A stretch of DNA of 64,000 nucleotides from Vulcanimicrobiota bacterium (GCA_027306785.1 DAHUZB010000028.1:117499-181498); one strand, 5' to 3'; numbered from the stretch's first letter, positions 29,183 through 37,768 are shown. Translations and numbers: made by a program. The notes: generated by a model not told the origin, from the letters alone.

Positions 29183-30520
29183 GTGCGGGACCGCGCGCTC
29201 TGGATCGCGGTCGCCCTCTACGCCGGCCTCTTCACGTGGCTCGGCGCGATTCGGTACGCGGCGCACCGCAACTTCGTCGACTTCGGCATCTTCGCGCAGA
29301 CGACGGCGAGTGCGTTCGGTTGTTTCTGCAACGCGATCGAAGGCAGCCACTGGGCCTTTCACTTCTCGCCGATCCTCTATGCGGCGGGAGCCGCAATATG
29401 GATGTGGCACTCGCCGCTCGTGCTCGTCGCGCTGCAAGCGATCGCGGGCGCGCTTACGATTCCGCCGATCTACGGGCTGATCGAGCGCCGCGCGGGCACG
29501 GCGGTTGCGCGCTTCGGCGCGGTCGTCGTCGCGCTCTATCCGGCGCTCGCGGGCCTCGTCTTCAACGATTTTCACGAAAACGGATTCGCACCGGCCGCGG
29601 TCGCGTGGATGCTCTGGGCGTTCGATGCGCAGATGTACCGCGCGACATTCGTGCTCGCGCTCGTGACGCTCGCGATCAAAGAGGACCAGGCGATTTTTCT
29701 CGCGGTCGCAGGCGCGCTCGGCGCGTGGCGCTATCGCAACGAACGCGCGGGACGCGTCTCGCTTGCGATCGCGATCGTCTCGCTCGCGGTCCTCGCGCTT
29801 TTCTTCGGCGTGATCCAACCGCACGCCGCGGCGAATCCGCAATGGTCGCCCACGCGTTTTTACGCCTGGAGCCCGAGCGATCTGCGCGCGCTCGTTCCCG
29901 GCGGAATCCTCGCGCGCTTGGGCTTCGCGGCGCTCGTGTTCGTGCCGCTGCTGTTGCTGCCGTTTCGTTCGCGGTGGATGTGGCTCGCGGCGGCGCCGCT
30001 CGCGGAGGTGCTGCTCTCGCGCATGTCCACGACCTATACGCTCGGCACGCACTATGCGGGCGCGTGGCTCGGCTACGTGCTCGTCGCCTTCGCGCTTGCC
30101 GTGCGCGAACTTCCGCGCCCCGCCGCTTCGCGCGTGCTCGCGTGGTGTATCGCGCTCTGCGTGGTGGAACTCGCGGTCGCGAACCCGTTGCATCCGGGCC
30201 TCAATCTGCACGCACGCGCGGCGCGCGACAATGAACTCGATGCGCTGCTCGCCGCGCTGCCGCGCGGCATCTCGATCGCCACGCAGGAAGAGGCCTACAC
30301 GCATCTCGCGCTCGACGATCCCTTCGCGCGTCTGCTGCCGGAAGATCCGTCGGTGCAGACCGACGCATGTTTTCTGCTCACCGATGCGGCGTATCCCGAA
30401 TCACCGCGGCTCCAGGAGTACGGACCGACCGTCGATCTGCTGGTGAACCAAGGCGCCTACGTGCCGATCTTCGCGCGCGCGGGGATCACCCTCTACCGCA
30501 GCACGGGTCGCTGCCGCTAG
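29183..30520 (+). CDS. DUF2079 polytopic membrane protein
   Basis: A 445-residue membrane protein with around eight to ten hydrophobic helices. The N-terminal FVDFGIFAQTTASAFG and GSHWAFHFSPILY are hallmarks of DUF2079, a family with GT-C glycosyltransferase-like topology and an acidic loop. VFNDFHENGFAPAAVAW and AIKEDQAIFLAV are further conserved blocks. The C-terminal ~130 residues form a soluble domain. Enzymatic activity is unproven for the family; a lipid-linked sugar transferase is likely given the GT9 gene converging on it with a four-base overlap. GTG start two bases after prfB. Confidence 0.78.
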   Translation: MRDRALWIAVALYAGLFTWLGAIRYAAHRNFVDFGIFAQTTASAFGCFCNAIEGSHWAFHFSPILYAAGAAIWMWHSPLVLVALQAIAGALTIPPIYGLIERRAGTAVARFGAVVVALYPALAGLVFNDFHENGFAPAAVAWMLWAFDAQMYRATFVLALVTLAIKEDQAIFLAVAGALGAWRYRNERAGRVSLAIAIVSLAVLALFFGVIQPHAAANPQWSPTRFYAWSPSDLRALVPGGILARLGFAALVFVPLLLLPFRSRWMWLAAAPLAEVLLSRMSTTYTLGTHYAGAWLGYVLVAFALAVRELPRPAASRVLAWCIALCVVELAVANPLHPGLNLHARAARDNELDALLAALPRGISIATQEEAYTHLALDDPFARLLPEDPSVQTDACFLLTDAAYPESPRLQEYGPTVDLLVNQGAYVPIFARAGITLYRSTGRCR

Positions 30521-31491
30521 GACGGAGCGAACTCGCGCAACGCGTCGGCGGCGCGCTGCGGCCAGCCCTCATCGGCGCGTACCACGCGTGACGGCGCCGC
30601 CCACGGCAGCCAGCGCGAACTTTGCAGCGCGAAATCGACGATCGGCGGAAAGACGGCGACGGTCGGCGTGCCGACCATGCCCGCGACGTGAATGGCGCCC
30701 GAGTCCGGCGCGACCAGCGCGCGCGCGCTCGCGATCGCCTCTTTCCAGGGCTCCAACTCATCGAAACGTTCGACCGCGATACCGGTCGCACGCGCGATGC
30801 GGTCGGCGTAGGCCGGTTCACTCGTCGATGCGATCAGGCGTAGCGGCGCGATCTCTCCGCAGGCGCGGATCGCGGCCGCGACCTCGTGGAAGGCGATCCC
30901 GAGCCGCTCCCACTTGTCGCTCACCTGGAGCGCGACTGCATCGCCGCGCGTCGGCTCGCGATCGAGAACGAAGGGGCGCAGGCGCGCCGCGTCGCGCGTG
31001 GGCCGCGCATCGCCGAGCAACGGGCGCGCAAGCTCGAAGAGCACCTCGCATTCGTGCGGCGCGCGCGGATCGAGACCGGCGCTGCGCACGACCGTTCGCG
31101 TAAGCAGCAGATGCGCCCATATCGTCTTGAACGGCTTCCCCCAGCCGTTGGTGAAACCGACGCGCACCGGCGCGTTCACCGCGCGCGCAAGCCGATAGCC
31201 GCCGGGATCTTCGGTCGCGACGAGCACGTGCGTATATGCGCGCGAGCGTAACTCGCGCCCGAATGCGGCGATCGCGGCGCGATTCTCGCGCGTGCTCGAG
31301 CGCAGCGCAAAGGGCGCCGTGAAGACCTCGCGCGCCGCGCGTTCGGAGAAGATCCGCGCGTTGACCCCGCGCAACACGAGGTCGACCGGAATCGCGCGCT
31401 CGGCGAGCGCGGCGAGCATCGGGGTGAGGGCGAGCGCGTCGCCGATCGCATCGAGGCGGATCACGAGCACCGACGGGGAAGAATCGGGCAT
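30517..31491 (-). CDS. Glycosyltransferase family 9 (heptosyltransferase-like)
   Basis: A 324-residue GT-B enzyme of family 9, whose members add heptose to lipopolysaccharide core. The opening VLVIRLDAIGDALALTPML is the signature N-terminal motif; VALQVSDKWERL and SARALVAPDSGAIHVAGMVGTPTVAVF are the matching C-terminal donor-site blocks. It supports a diderm envelope with LPS-like glycolipid, though other GT9 targets exist. ATG 31491 was chosen because the homology begins there; the frame stays open about 160 codons upstream, antisense to the next two genes. No strong Shine-Dalgarno is visible. Confidence 0.85.
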   Translation of the reverse strand: MPDSSPSVLVIRLDAIGDALALTPMLAALAERAIPVDLVLRGVNARIFSERAAREVFTAPFALRSSTRENRAAIAAFGRELRSRAYTHVLVATEDPGGYRLARAVNAPVRVGFTNGWGKPFKTIWAHLLLTRTVVRSAGLDPRAPHECEVLFELARPLLGDARPTRDAARLRPFVLDREPTRGDAVALQVSDKWERLGIAFHEVAAAIRACGEIAPLRLIASTSEPAYADRIARATGIAVERFDELEPWKEAIASARALVAPDSGAIHVAGMVGTPTVAVFPPIVDFALQSSRWLPWAAPSRVVRADEGWPQRAADALREFAPS

Positions 31492-31533
31492 GACGGTAGC
31501 CGTTGTTCCCGCTCGCGCGGTGCGGGCGCCTGC

Positions 31534-31881
31534 ATGATCGCACCCGAGAACGTCGCGACCTTCGACGATCTCGTCGGGGTGACGATCGTTCGCCGCTACG
31601 GCTACGTCTCCGGGATCGCGGCGCGCCCGCGCAATCGCTTTCGTGCGACCTTTCGGAGCCTGGGCATGCTGATCGGCGTCGCCGCGGGTGAGTACCTGAG
31701 CGATGCCGAGCAACTGCGGCGCGAGGCGCTCGAAGCGATGACCGCGCGCGCGAGCGCGCTCGGCGCGAATGCGGTGATCGGCGCGAGTTTTCATGTCTCC
31801 GAAGGCGCTGACGGTTCGTGCAAGGTGGTCGCGTTCGGCGAGGCGGTGCTCATCGCGCCCGAAGGGCCGGCGCATGCTTGA
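31534..31881 (+). CDS. YbjQ-family (UPF0145) protein
   Basis: A 115-residue small soluble protein. DLVGVTIVRRYGYVSGIAAR, followed by a Gly-rich segment, REALEAMTARASALGANAVIGASF, and VVAFGEAVLI are the YbjQ pattern, a small pentameric fold of unknown function often called heavy-metal-binding by annotation. No Cys ligands for a metal are obvious apart from one. ATG 31534; overlaps the uracil-DNA glycosylase gene by eight bases. Confidence 0.85.
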   Translation: MIAPENVATFDDLVGVTIVRRYGYVSGIAARPRNRFRATFRSLGMLIGVAAGEYLSDAEQLRREALEAMTARASALGANAVIGASFHVSEGADGSCKVVAFGEAVLIAPEGPAHA

Positions 31882-32530
31882 GGAACGCGCGCGTCGCGAG
31901 CGTCTGCTCGCGCATGCGGCCGCCGCCGCGAGCGCCTGCCGCAAGTGCCCGATCGGCGCGCAACGCCGGAACAACGTCTACGGTGAAGGCGATCCGTGCG
32001 CGTCGCTGATGGTGATCGGCGAAGGCCCGGGCGAGACCGAGGATCTGCTCGGGCGCCCGTTCGTGGGGCGCGCGGGTCAGTTGCTCGAGAAGATGCTCGG
32101 CGCGATCGAGCTCGCGCGCGAGGATGTGTACATCTGCAATACCGTCAAGTGCCGTCCGACGGCGCCCGGCCCGCGCGGGCCGAAGAACCGGGCGCCCGAG
32201 CCCGACGAGATGGTGAACTGTCGCCCGTTCCTCGACGAGCAGATCGACGTCATCCGACCGCGCGCGATTCTTGCGCTCGGGGCGCAAGCGGCCAAATCGT
32301 TTCTCGGCCGCGACTTTCAGATCACGAAGAATCGCGGCCGCTGGTACGAGGGACCGCTCGGTATCCCGCTGCTCGTCACGTTTCACCCGGCCTACCTGCT
32401 CCGCCAGACCGGCGGCGAGCTCACCGCGGTCAAACGCCTCGTCTGGAACGATCTCAAGGCCGTGCGCGCCAAGCTCGACGAAGCGCCGCCCGCGGCACCG
32501 CCCGAGCAGGCGACGCTCTTCGGCGTGTAG
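31874..32530 (+). CDS. Uracil-DNA glycosylase, family 4 (Fe-S)
   Basis: A 218-residue thermophile-type uracil-DNA glycosylase that removes uracil from DNA to begin base-excision repair. Motif A is GEGPGETEDLLGRPFVGRAG and motif B region is LVTFHPAYLLR. The four [4Fe-4S] Cys are in ACRKCP, NTVKCRP and NCRPF. The long loop PGPRGPKNRAPEPDE is common in family 4. ATG 31874 overlaps the YbjQ stop as ATGCTTGA, indicating coupled translation. Ends 42 bases before rlmN. Confidence 0.93.
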   Translation: MLEERARRERLLAHAAAAASACRKCPIGAQRRNNVYGEGDPCASLMVIGEGPGETEDLLGRPFVGRAGQLLEKMLGAIELAREDVYICNTVKCRPTAPGPRGPKNRAPEPDEMVNCRPFLDEQIDVIRPRAILALGAQAAKSFLGRDFQITKNRGRWYEGPLGIPLLVTFHPAYLLRQTGGELTAVKRLVWNDLKAVRAKLDEAPPAAPPEQATLFGV

Positions 32531-32572
32531 AGCGGCGGCGCGGCGACCCGGAATGTGGTATAAAGGGGCGTC

Positions 32573-33670
32573 ATGACCCGCGATCCCCAGGCGATCTGGT
32601 TCGAGGATGCGGCGCAGCGGCTCGGCCTTACCGATGCCGCGGCCTTTGCCGAAGCCTTCGCCCTCAAGCCGTACCGTCTCACCCAGATCTACCGCGCCGC
32701 GAACAAAGAGCTCGTGGAGCACGTCGAGGCGGTGACCACGCTGCCTAAGGAGCTGCGCGCCGCCTTGGCGGAGCGCGGGCTTTCGTTCACGTCGGTCGAG
32801 CCCGTGGTCTTGCAGCGCTCGCGCGACGGCAGCACCACCAAGGGGCTCTTTCGCCTGCACGACGGCAACGAAGTGGAAGCGGTGCTGATGGAGCACAAGG
32901 GCGAGCGCACGACGGTCTGCATCTCCTCGCAGGCGGGCTGCGCATTCGCGTGCGCGTTCTGCTCGACCGGGCAAGCCGGATTCACGCGCAACCTCACCTC
33001 GACCGAGATCTTCTCGCAAGCGCGCTTCTTCGCGCGCGAGCTGAGCGCTCGCGGCAAACGCATCACCAACATCGTGTTCATGGGGATGGGCGAGCCGTTC
33101 CACAATTACGACGCGGTGATGGGCGCGGTGGCGCTGCTCAACGATCCGCACGGACTCGGCCTCGGTCATCGGCACATCACGATCTCGACCGTCGGCTTGG
33201 TGGATAAGATCGATCGTTTCGCCGACGAGGGGCTGCAAGTCAATCTCGCGATCTCGCTGCACGCGCCGAACGATACGGTGCGCAGCTCGATCATGCCGGT
33301 CAATCGCAAGTTTTCGACCGACGAGCTGATGGCGGCGTGCGAGCGCTACGTGGAGAAGACGAACCGCAAGGTCTTCTTCGAGTACGTGATGCTGCAGGGC
33401 GTCAACGACACCGAGGCCTGCGCGCACGATCTCGCCGAGCTGATGCGCGGCAAGCTCTACCACGTGAATTTGATCCCGTACAACACGACGCCCGACGGTC
33501 CGTTCGCGGGCACGGCCGACGAGCGCATTTGGGCCTTCGCCGCGATCCTCGATCGCGCGGGCGTGCCGACGACCGTGCGTCACAACATGGGCCGCGACAT
33601 CTCCGCCGCCTGCGGCCAATTACGCTCCGAGACACAACCGAAAGCCCACGCCACCCCCGCATCACCCTGA
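32573..33670 (+). CDS. rlmN: 23S rRNA m2A2503/tRNA m2A37 methyltransferase RlmN
   Basis: Radical SAM methyltransferase that methylates C2 of A2503 in 23S rRNA and A37 in some tRNAs. The 365-residue protein has the N-terminal HhH-like domain (ALKPYRLTQIYRAANKE), the cluster motif CAFACAFCSTGQ, MGMGEPFHNYDAV, and the catalytic Cys expected near the C-terminus (the SAACGQLR segment). Upstream TGGTATAAA at about 32552-32560 could be an extended -10 element with very short leader, but I see no matching -35. The last residues (HATPASP) run into the start of the repeat array. Confidence 0.94.
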   Translation: MTRDPQAIWFEDAAQRLGLTDAAAFAEAFALKPYRLTQIYRAANKELVEHVEAVTTLPKELRAALAERGLSFTSVEPVVLQRSRDGSTTKGLFRLHDGNEVEAVLMEHKGERTTVCISSQAGCAFACAFCSTGQAGFTRNLTSTEIFSQARFFARELSARGKRITNIVFMGMGEPFHNYDAVMGAVALLNDPHGLGLGHRHITISTVGLVDKIDRFADEGLQVNLAISLHAPNDTVRSSIMPVNRKFSTDELMAACERYVEKTNRKVFFEYVMLQGVNDTEACAHDLAELMRGKLYHVNLIPYNTTPDGPFAGTADERIWAFAAILDRAGVPTTVRHNMGRDISAACGQLRSETQPKAHATPASP

Positions 33671-33671
33671 G

Positions 33672-33852
33672 CCCCCGTGTCATCCTGAGCTTGTCGAAGG
33701 ATGAGCCCCCGTGTCATCCTGAGCCTGTCGAAGGATGAGCCTGTCGAAGGATGAGCCCCCGTGTCATCCTGAGCCTGTCGAAGGATGAGCTTGTCGAAGG
33801 ATGAGCCCCCGTGTCATCCTGAGCTTGTCGAAGGATGAGCCCGTCGAAGGAT
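33672..33852. repeat. Array of palindromic TCATCCT-AGGATGA repeats
   Basis: Four units, at about 33680-33704, 33714-33754, 33764-33804 and 33814-33852, share the core TCATCCTGAGC(C/T)TGTCGAA and end AGGATGA. The ends are inverted (TCATCCTTCGAC/GTCGAAGGATGA-like), so each unit can fold into a hairpin. Units two to four contain the inner GAGCNTGTCGAAGGATGA twice. Units two to four repeat at 50-base intervals, separated by GCCCCCGTG. One more copy lies inverted at 37863-37886. Such palindromic repeats are common in intergenic DNA of many high-GC bacteria; the function is unknown. Confidence 0.9.
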
Positions 33853-33859
33853 CTAGCAT

Positions 33860-33894
33860 AAAAAACGAGGCGCCGCATTACTGCGGCGCCTCGT
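33860..33894 (-). terminator. Strong intrinsic terminator (minus strand)
   Basis: A 13-bp perfect stem, ACGAGGCGCCGCA/TGCGGCGCCTCGT, with a 4-base loop, followed on the minus strand by six T (A run 33860-33865). No minus-strand protein gene precedes it, so it must end a non-coding transcript, or it could act as a fragment of rlmN read-through control. Confidence 0.85.
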
Positions 33895-34052
33895 GCGCTC
33901 GGATGTGCCCGACGACCTGATACGCAGCCGAAGGTAGCACGTCGGTAACGACTTCGCAACGTCGGGTGGAGCGTCGCGGCCGGGGCGCCCGGGAATCGAA
34001 CCCGGGGCCGAACGATGTATCAGGTCGTCGGTCGACACCATCGAAGCGCTCC
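33895..34052 (-). ncRNA. Candidate structured RNA with tRNA-like T arm
   Basis: Reading the minus strand, the region contains GTTCGATTC inside a 6-bp stem with 7-base loop (33988-34006), identical in form to a tRNA or tmRNA T arm and preceded by TTCGG as in tmRNA. A perfect 15-bp stem pairs 34017-34031 with 33909-33923, enclosing it. GGAGCG (34047-34052) can pair with CGCTCC (33967-33972), followed by ACC. It ends in the strong terminator at 33860-33894. A regular tRNA fails: no D arm, and a mismatched acceptor stem. A tmRNA fails: no tag frame is visible and the long stem is in the wrong order. The boundaries are approximate, so I record it as an unidentified RNA. Confidence 0.45.
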
Positions 34053-34193
34053 GGCGCAGCGCATTCACGCGCGGGGATCTCTCCGACAAGCGGCGTGGCG
34101 ATATGCGGCGCGCCATTTCATGCGCCTGTCATCCCGGCGGTGTATGCATGAGAGGCAATGTGTGCATCTCGCCTTACGAGATTGGAGTCGCCC

Positions 34194-35891
34194 GTGCGTC
34201 GCATGCTCAGCGCCATCATCTGTTTCGCCGTGCTCGTTGCGTCGCCGGGCCTTATCGGCGCGGGCGCGGCGCCGACGCCGGAGTCGGTCACGATTGCGAA
34301 CCTTCGTGCTCGCGTGAAGCACGTGTTCGTGATCTACCAGGAAAATCACACCTTCGATAATTACTTCGGTACGTTTCCCGGGGCCGATAATCTCGCGACG
34401 GCGCAAGCGCAACGGCACGGGTATCGGCAGTGGGATCCGATCGGAAAGCGGTGGGTGACGCCCTTTCGCATCACCGATCCCGATACGGCCGGCGCCTCGA
34501 ACGCGCGCGCCGTCGTCGAGGCGAAGATGGACGGCGGAAAGATGGATCGCTTCGTCGCGGCTCAGGAGCAAAAATCGCTCAAAGATTACGCTCCCGCGGA
34601 TGCGCGCCGCGTGGGCCTGATCACCATGTCGCATTACGACTGCGATACGATTCCCTATCTGTGGAAATACGCGCACGCGTTCGCGCTCTACGATCACGTC
34701 TTTCAGGGCATGACCGGTCCTTCGACGCCGGGGAACATCGAGATCATCGCGGCGCAATCGGGACAATCGCAAGCGGCGCGCTTTCCGAACGATCGTAACG
34801 GCGGCGTTCCCGGGGTTCCCGGCGATCCGATCTACGGCGATATCGAACCCGCCTTCGGCCCGTACGAACCGGGCAAACACCCGAAAAAACTGCAGATCGA
34901 TCAAGCCTACGCGACGCTGATGCTGCTGCTCGGGGGCACCTCCGATGCGGCCGCAACGCGCGATGCGCACGGCGTGCGCGCCGATCTTCATACCGTTGTT
35001 CGATCCGGGCGCGCGGCGATTCCGTGGGGTTGGTATCAAGAGGGCTACAACGGCCCGCGTGCGGCGCCGAGCGTAGGGTACGAGTCGCACCACAACGCAC
35101 CGCAATATTTCGGCTACCTGCGCGAGAACGGCGTGTTCTGGAATCACGAGCACAACGTGCGCGAGTTGCTCGCGCAATTACGCGACGGATCGCTTCCGAA
35201 CCGGGGCGTCTTTTACATCAAGGGAAGTTCGCATAACGAGTTCGGCTGGAAGCCGGTCGATCGCGATCCGCTCGTGCAGAAATACACGCTCGGTGACGAC
35301 GATCATCCGGGCGTCGGCGATGCCGATCACGAGGTCGGCGAAGCCTTCGTCGCCACGTTCGTCAATGCGATCGCGCACAGTCGATACTGGCACGACTCGG
35401 CGATCATCATCACCTGGGACGATGCGGGCGGTTATTACGACCACGTGCCGCCGCCCTCGTTCGAGCGCTGCTCGGACGGCAAACCCTGCGGCGACGGACC
35501 GCGCATTCCGCTCATCCTCATCTCGCCGTACGCGCGAACGGGCGCCGTCGTGCACGACCTCGGGGACACGTCGTCGGTCGTGAAGTTCGCGGAGAGCGTG
35601 TTCGGCCTGCCGCCCCTCGCCTCGCTTCCCGACGAGAAGCCCTACCTGCCGCAAGGCCCGCGCGACGGCAACCCCGCGTTGACGAATCTGCTCGGCGGCT
35701 TCGACCCGCGGCGTCTGGCGGGAACGCGCCCGCCGATTCCGGCAGCCGCGGCCGAGATTCCCGAGCGCATCGTGAACACGATCCCGACGCCGATGAACTG
35801 CTCCGCGATCGGCGTCACTCCGGTGCGTCTGCCGACTTCGGAAGCGCCTCCGGCGGGTTTCTTCCCGCGCACCTCGCGCTTCGTGCCGTAG
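34194..35891 (+). CDS. Secreted phosphoesterase (phospholipase C/acid phosphatase family)
   Basis: A 565-residue exported metal-dependent phosphoesterase of the PF04185 type, which includes bacterial phospholipase C and acid phosphatases. Signal peptide: MRRMLSAIICFAVLVAS, with cleavage near GAGAAP. Conserved active-site blocks are VIYQENHTFDNYFGTFPGA with the nucleophile Thr and metal Glu/Asn, MTGPSTPGNIE, NEFGWKPVDRDP, and WDDAGGYYDHVPPP with metal Asp/His. GTG 34194 has GGAG six bases upstream; ATG 34203 is also possible. Probably releases phosphate outside the cytoplasm. Confidence 0.87.
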   Translation: MRRMLSAIICFAVLVASPGLIGAGAAPTPESVTIANLRARVKHVFVIYQENHTFDNYFGTFPGADNLATAQAQRHGYRQWDPIGKRWVTPFRITDPDTAGASNARAVVEAKMDGGKMDRFVAAQEQKSLKDYAPADARRVGLITMSHYDCDTIPYLWKYAHAFALYDHVFQGMTGPSTPGNIEIIAAQSGQSQAARFPNDRNGGVPGVPGDPIYGDIEPAFGPYEPGKHPKKLQIDQAYATLMLLLGGTSDAAATRDAHGVRADLHTVVRSGRAAIPWGWYQEGYNGPRAAPSVGYESHHNAPQYFGYLRENGVFWNHEHNVRELLAQLRDGSLPNRGVFYIKGSSHNEFGWKPVDRDPLVQKYTLGDDDHPGVGDADHEVGEAFVATFVNAIAHSRYWHDSAIIITWDDAGGYYDHVPPPSFERCSDGKPCGDGPRIPLILISPYARTGAVVHDLGDTSSVVKFAESVFGLPPLASLPDEKPYLPQGPRDGNPALTNLLGGFDPRRLAGTRPPIPAAAAEIPERIVNTIPTPMNCSAIGVTPVRLPTSEAPPAGFFPRTSRFVP

Positions 35892-35947
35892 GAGCGAAGG
35901 AGGCGCCGCGGCGAGGTTCAGCGCGCCGGGAGCGCCAAGGGCAACGC

Positions 35948-36319
35948 ATGATGCAGAACGCGATCGAACTGCAGGCCGCCTGCGCCGAATTGGCCGAGTA
36001 CTGGTCGCCGCGCGTCGTCGGGCGCTTGAACGGCGACTATGTGAAGGTGGCCAAAGTGCTCGGCGAGTTCGTGTGGCACGACCACCGCGATCAGGACGAG
36101 TTCTTTCTCGTCCTGCGCGGGCGTCTGACGATCGCGCTCGAGGGCGATCGTTCCGTTACGATCGGACCCGGTGAGTTTTACGTGGTGCCGCGCGGCGTGC
36201 GCCATTGCCCGAGCGCGGCGGAAGAGACGTGGATCGTGCTCATCGAGCCGATCGAGACCGCGCATACCGGCGATCTCGTCAGCGCACGCACCCGTTCGAT
36301 CGATGAACAGCTCGCTTAG
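35948..36319 (+). CDS. Small cupin-domain protein
   Basis: A 123-residue single-domain cupin. The metal motif is WHDHRDQDEFFLVLRG (two His and one Glu) and the second motif has GEFYVVPRGVRHCP with the fourth ligand His. Stand-alone cupins of this kind (DUF861/ectoine-synthase-like or sugar-binding) have many functions and this one cannot be specified. ATG 35948. No operon link: 56 bases upstream and a convergent gene downstream across 169 bases. Confidence 0.88.
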   Translation: MMQNAIELQAACAELAEYWSPRVVGRLNGDYVKVAKVLGEFVWHDHRDQDEFFLVLRGRLTIALEGDRSVTIGPGEFYVVPRGVRHCPSAAEETWIVLIEPIETAHTGDLVSARTRSIDEQLA

Positions 36320-36488
36320 CGCGTACGCGCTCCGATCCGGCGCATCGATCTCGATCGAGCAAGCCTAGGTGGGGCACGTCGCACCGGTTGTTGCCGACTT
36401 GCGCACGAATCTAAGGGTTCCCGTGATGTCGATCACCTCAACGTTTCCCGGTATGCGAGAGTTCCCTTGGTTGCTACTGCTGTCGCGC
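36320..36488. other. Intergenic region, convergent cupin/NHL genes
   Basis: 169 bases between two converging genes. Apart from a small GTGATGTCGATCAC-like partial palindrome near 36422-36435, I see no gene, terminator with a T run, or repeat. Confidence 0.5.
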
Positions 36489-37583
36489 TCAGAGGGCGAT
36501 CTTCCGAATCCGGTTGGTATTCCAGTCCACCACGTAGAGCGCGTGGGCGGTCGCATCGTACGTGATGTCGCCGGGTGTCGCGAAGCGCGCGTTCTCGCCG
36601 ACGCCGTCCGTGCTGCCCGCCGTGCCGTTGCCCGCGACGGTCGTCACCGCGCCGTCCGGCGCGATCATGCGCACCGCATCGTTCGCGGAGTCCGCAACGT
36701 ACACGTTGCCGCGATCGTCGCACGCGACGCCGGTCGGTCGATTGAAGCGCGCGTTCGCGCCGTCCGCATCGACGTAGCCCGCTTCGGGCGCGCCCGCGAG
36801 CGTCTTGACCGTGCCGTCGAGTGCTACGGTACGAATCTCGTTGTTCCCGGTATCGGCGACGTAGAGCAGTCGGTCGTGATCGCAGTACGCGATCCCGTGC
36901 GGTTCGTCGAATGAGGCGACGTCGTGCGCGCCGTCGGCGCTGCCTTTGCTTCCGGTTCCGGCGAGCGTGATCGCGTTGCCGCTCGGATCGACCTCGCGAA
37001 TGCGGTTCAGGCAGGCCTCGGAGACGAAGACCGCGCCCGACGCGGGATCGGTCGCGATGCCGACCGGACCCGAGAAGCGTGCTTGCGCGTTGCTGCCGCT
37101 CTCCGTCCCCGCTTCGGAGCCCGAAAGCACGTGCGCTTTGCCGGTTGCGGTGTCGACGGCGACGATGCCGTGCAGCATCGGGCCGGGCGCGCGCTCTCGC
37201 TCGCCGCTCGTGCACGACGTGCTGCCGACGACCACGTCGAGCTCCTTGCCGACCGGATTGTAGGCCATCGCGTTCGGCGCGATCAGGAACGAGACGATCG
37301 AAACCTCTTGCAACTGATCGATGCGCCGCAGCGTGTCGCGATTTTCCACGTAGGGGCCGAACCACGGCGTGCCGCCGACGTGCAGCGCGTTCCAGTCGCC
37401 CACGTAGATGTCGCCGGTGACGGGATCGCGCACGATGCCGTGAAGATGCTGTTCGCCGCTCGGAGCGGTGAAGAGCTGCGGATTGACGACCGTGGTGACG
37501 GTGCCCGGCGAGGTGACGGTGATGCCGAGCAGCGGAAGAAGCAGCGTAGCGGCCGTCGCCGCGAGTGCGAGTTTGCGGAGCAT
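36489..37583 (-). CDS. Secreted NHL-repeat beta-propeller protein
   Basis: A 364-residue exported protein: signal peptide KLALAATAATLLLPLLGIT, then at least five NHL-type blades, for example GPVGIATDPASGAVFVSE, EPHGIAYCDHDRLLYVADT, RPTGVACDDRGNVYVADS and TPGDITYDATAHALYVVDW, interleaved with TLAGTGSKG/TVAGNGTAG strings. That blade pattern is typical of NHL propellers used in sugar-lactone or binding roles; no catalytic residues are obvious. ATG 37583 has GGAGG eight bases upstream. It ends in a basic tail NRIRKIAL. Confidence 0.85.
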   Translation of the reverse strand: MLRKLALAATAATLLLPLLGITVTSPGTVTTVVNPQLFTAPSGEQHLHGIVRDPVTGDIYVGDWNALHVGGTPWFGPYVENRDTLRRIDQLQEVSIVSFLIAPNAMAYNPVGKELDVVVGSTSCTSGERERAPGPMLHGIVAVDTATGKAHVLSGSEAGTESGSNAQARFSGPVGIATDPASGAVFVSEACLNRIREVDPSGNAITLAGTGSKGSADGAHDVASFDEPHGIAYCDHDRLLYVADTGNNEIRTVALDGTVKTLAGAPEAGYVDADGANARFNRPTGVACDDRGNVYVADSANDAVRMIAPDGAVTTVAGNGTAGSTDGVGENARFATPGDITYDATAHALYVVDWNTNRIRKIAL

Positions 37584-37669
37584 GTGGCGTTCCTCCGAAG
37601 GCGCGTGATGCTCGCCCAGTGTACGGCCGAAGGAGGAAAAACCGAGGTGCTTCTTGCGAATGCTGCTCG

Positions 37670-37768
37670 ATGATAACGGAACCCGATCCCGGCCCCGAGG
37701 CACGCGAGAAAGCTGCCGTCTTCGCCGCGGTGGGTGCCGCCTCGATTCTGAAATCGCGCCGCGCATGA
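37670..37768 (+). CDS. Possible small ORF coupled to glycosyltransferase
   Basis: A 32-codon frame (starts MITEPDPGPEAREKAAVF) whose TGA overlaps the downstream ATG as ATGA. It is acidic at the start and basic at the end, with no recognisable domain or clear Shine-Dalgarno. The coupling layout is the only reason to list it; it may be just leader sequence. Confidence 0.25.
   Translation: MITEPDPGPEAREKAAVFAAVGAASILKSRRA

Noticed and set aside
31492..31974. N-terminal extension of the family-9 glycosyltransferase
   Set aside because: The frame is open but antisense to two good genes, and homology starts at VLVIRLDAIGD just after ATG 31491.
32552..32560. Promoter TGGTATAAA before rlmN giving a leaderless transcript
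   Set aside because: No -35 element at the right distance; the -10 likeness alone is weak.
33672..33852. CRISPR array
   Set aside because: Repeats are palindromic, there are no unique spacers of constant length, and no cas genes are present.
33979..34056. A tRNA gene on the minus strand from the T arm
   Set aside because: The T arm is convincing, but the D arm lacks the G18-G19 and A14 pattern, the anticodon stem and the acceptor each have a mismatch, and no proper 3' end follows. Not a functional tRNA.
33860..34200. tmRNA (standard or two-piece permuted)
   Set aside because: The tag reading frame is missing, and the 15-bp stem is not followed by room for a message domain before the terminator. 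Kept only as an unidentified RNA.
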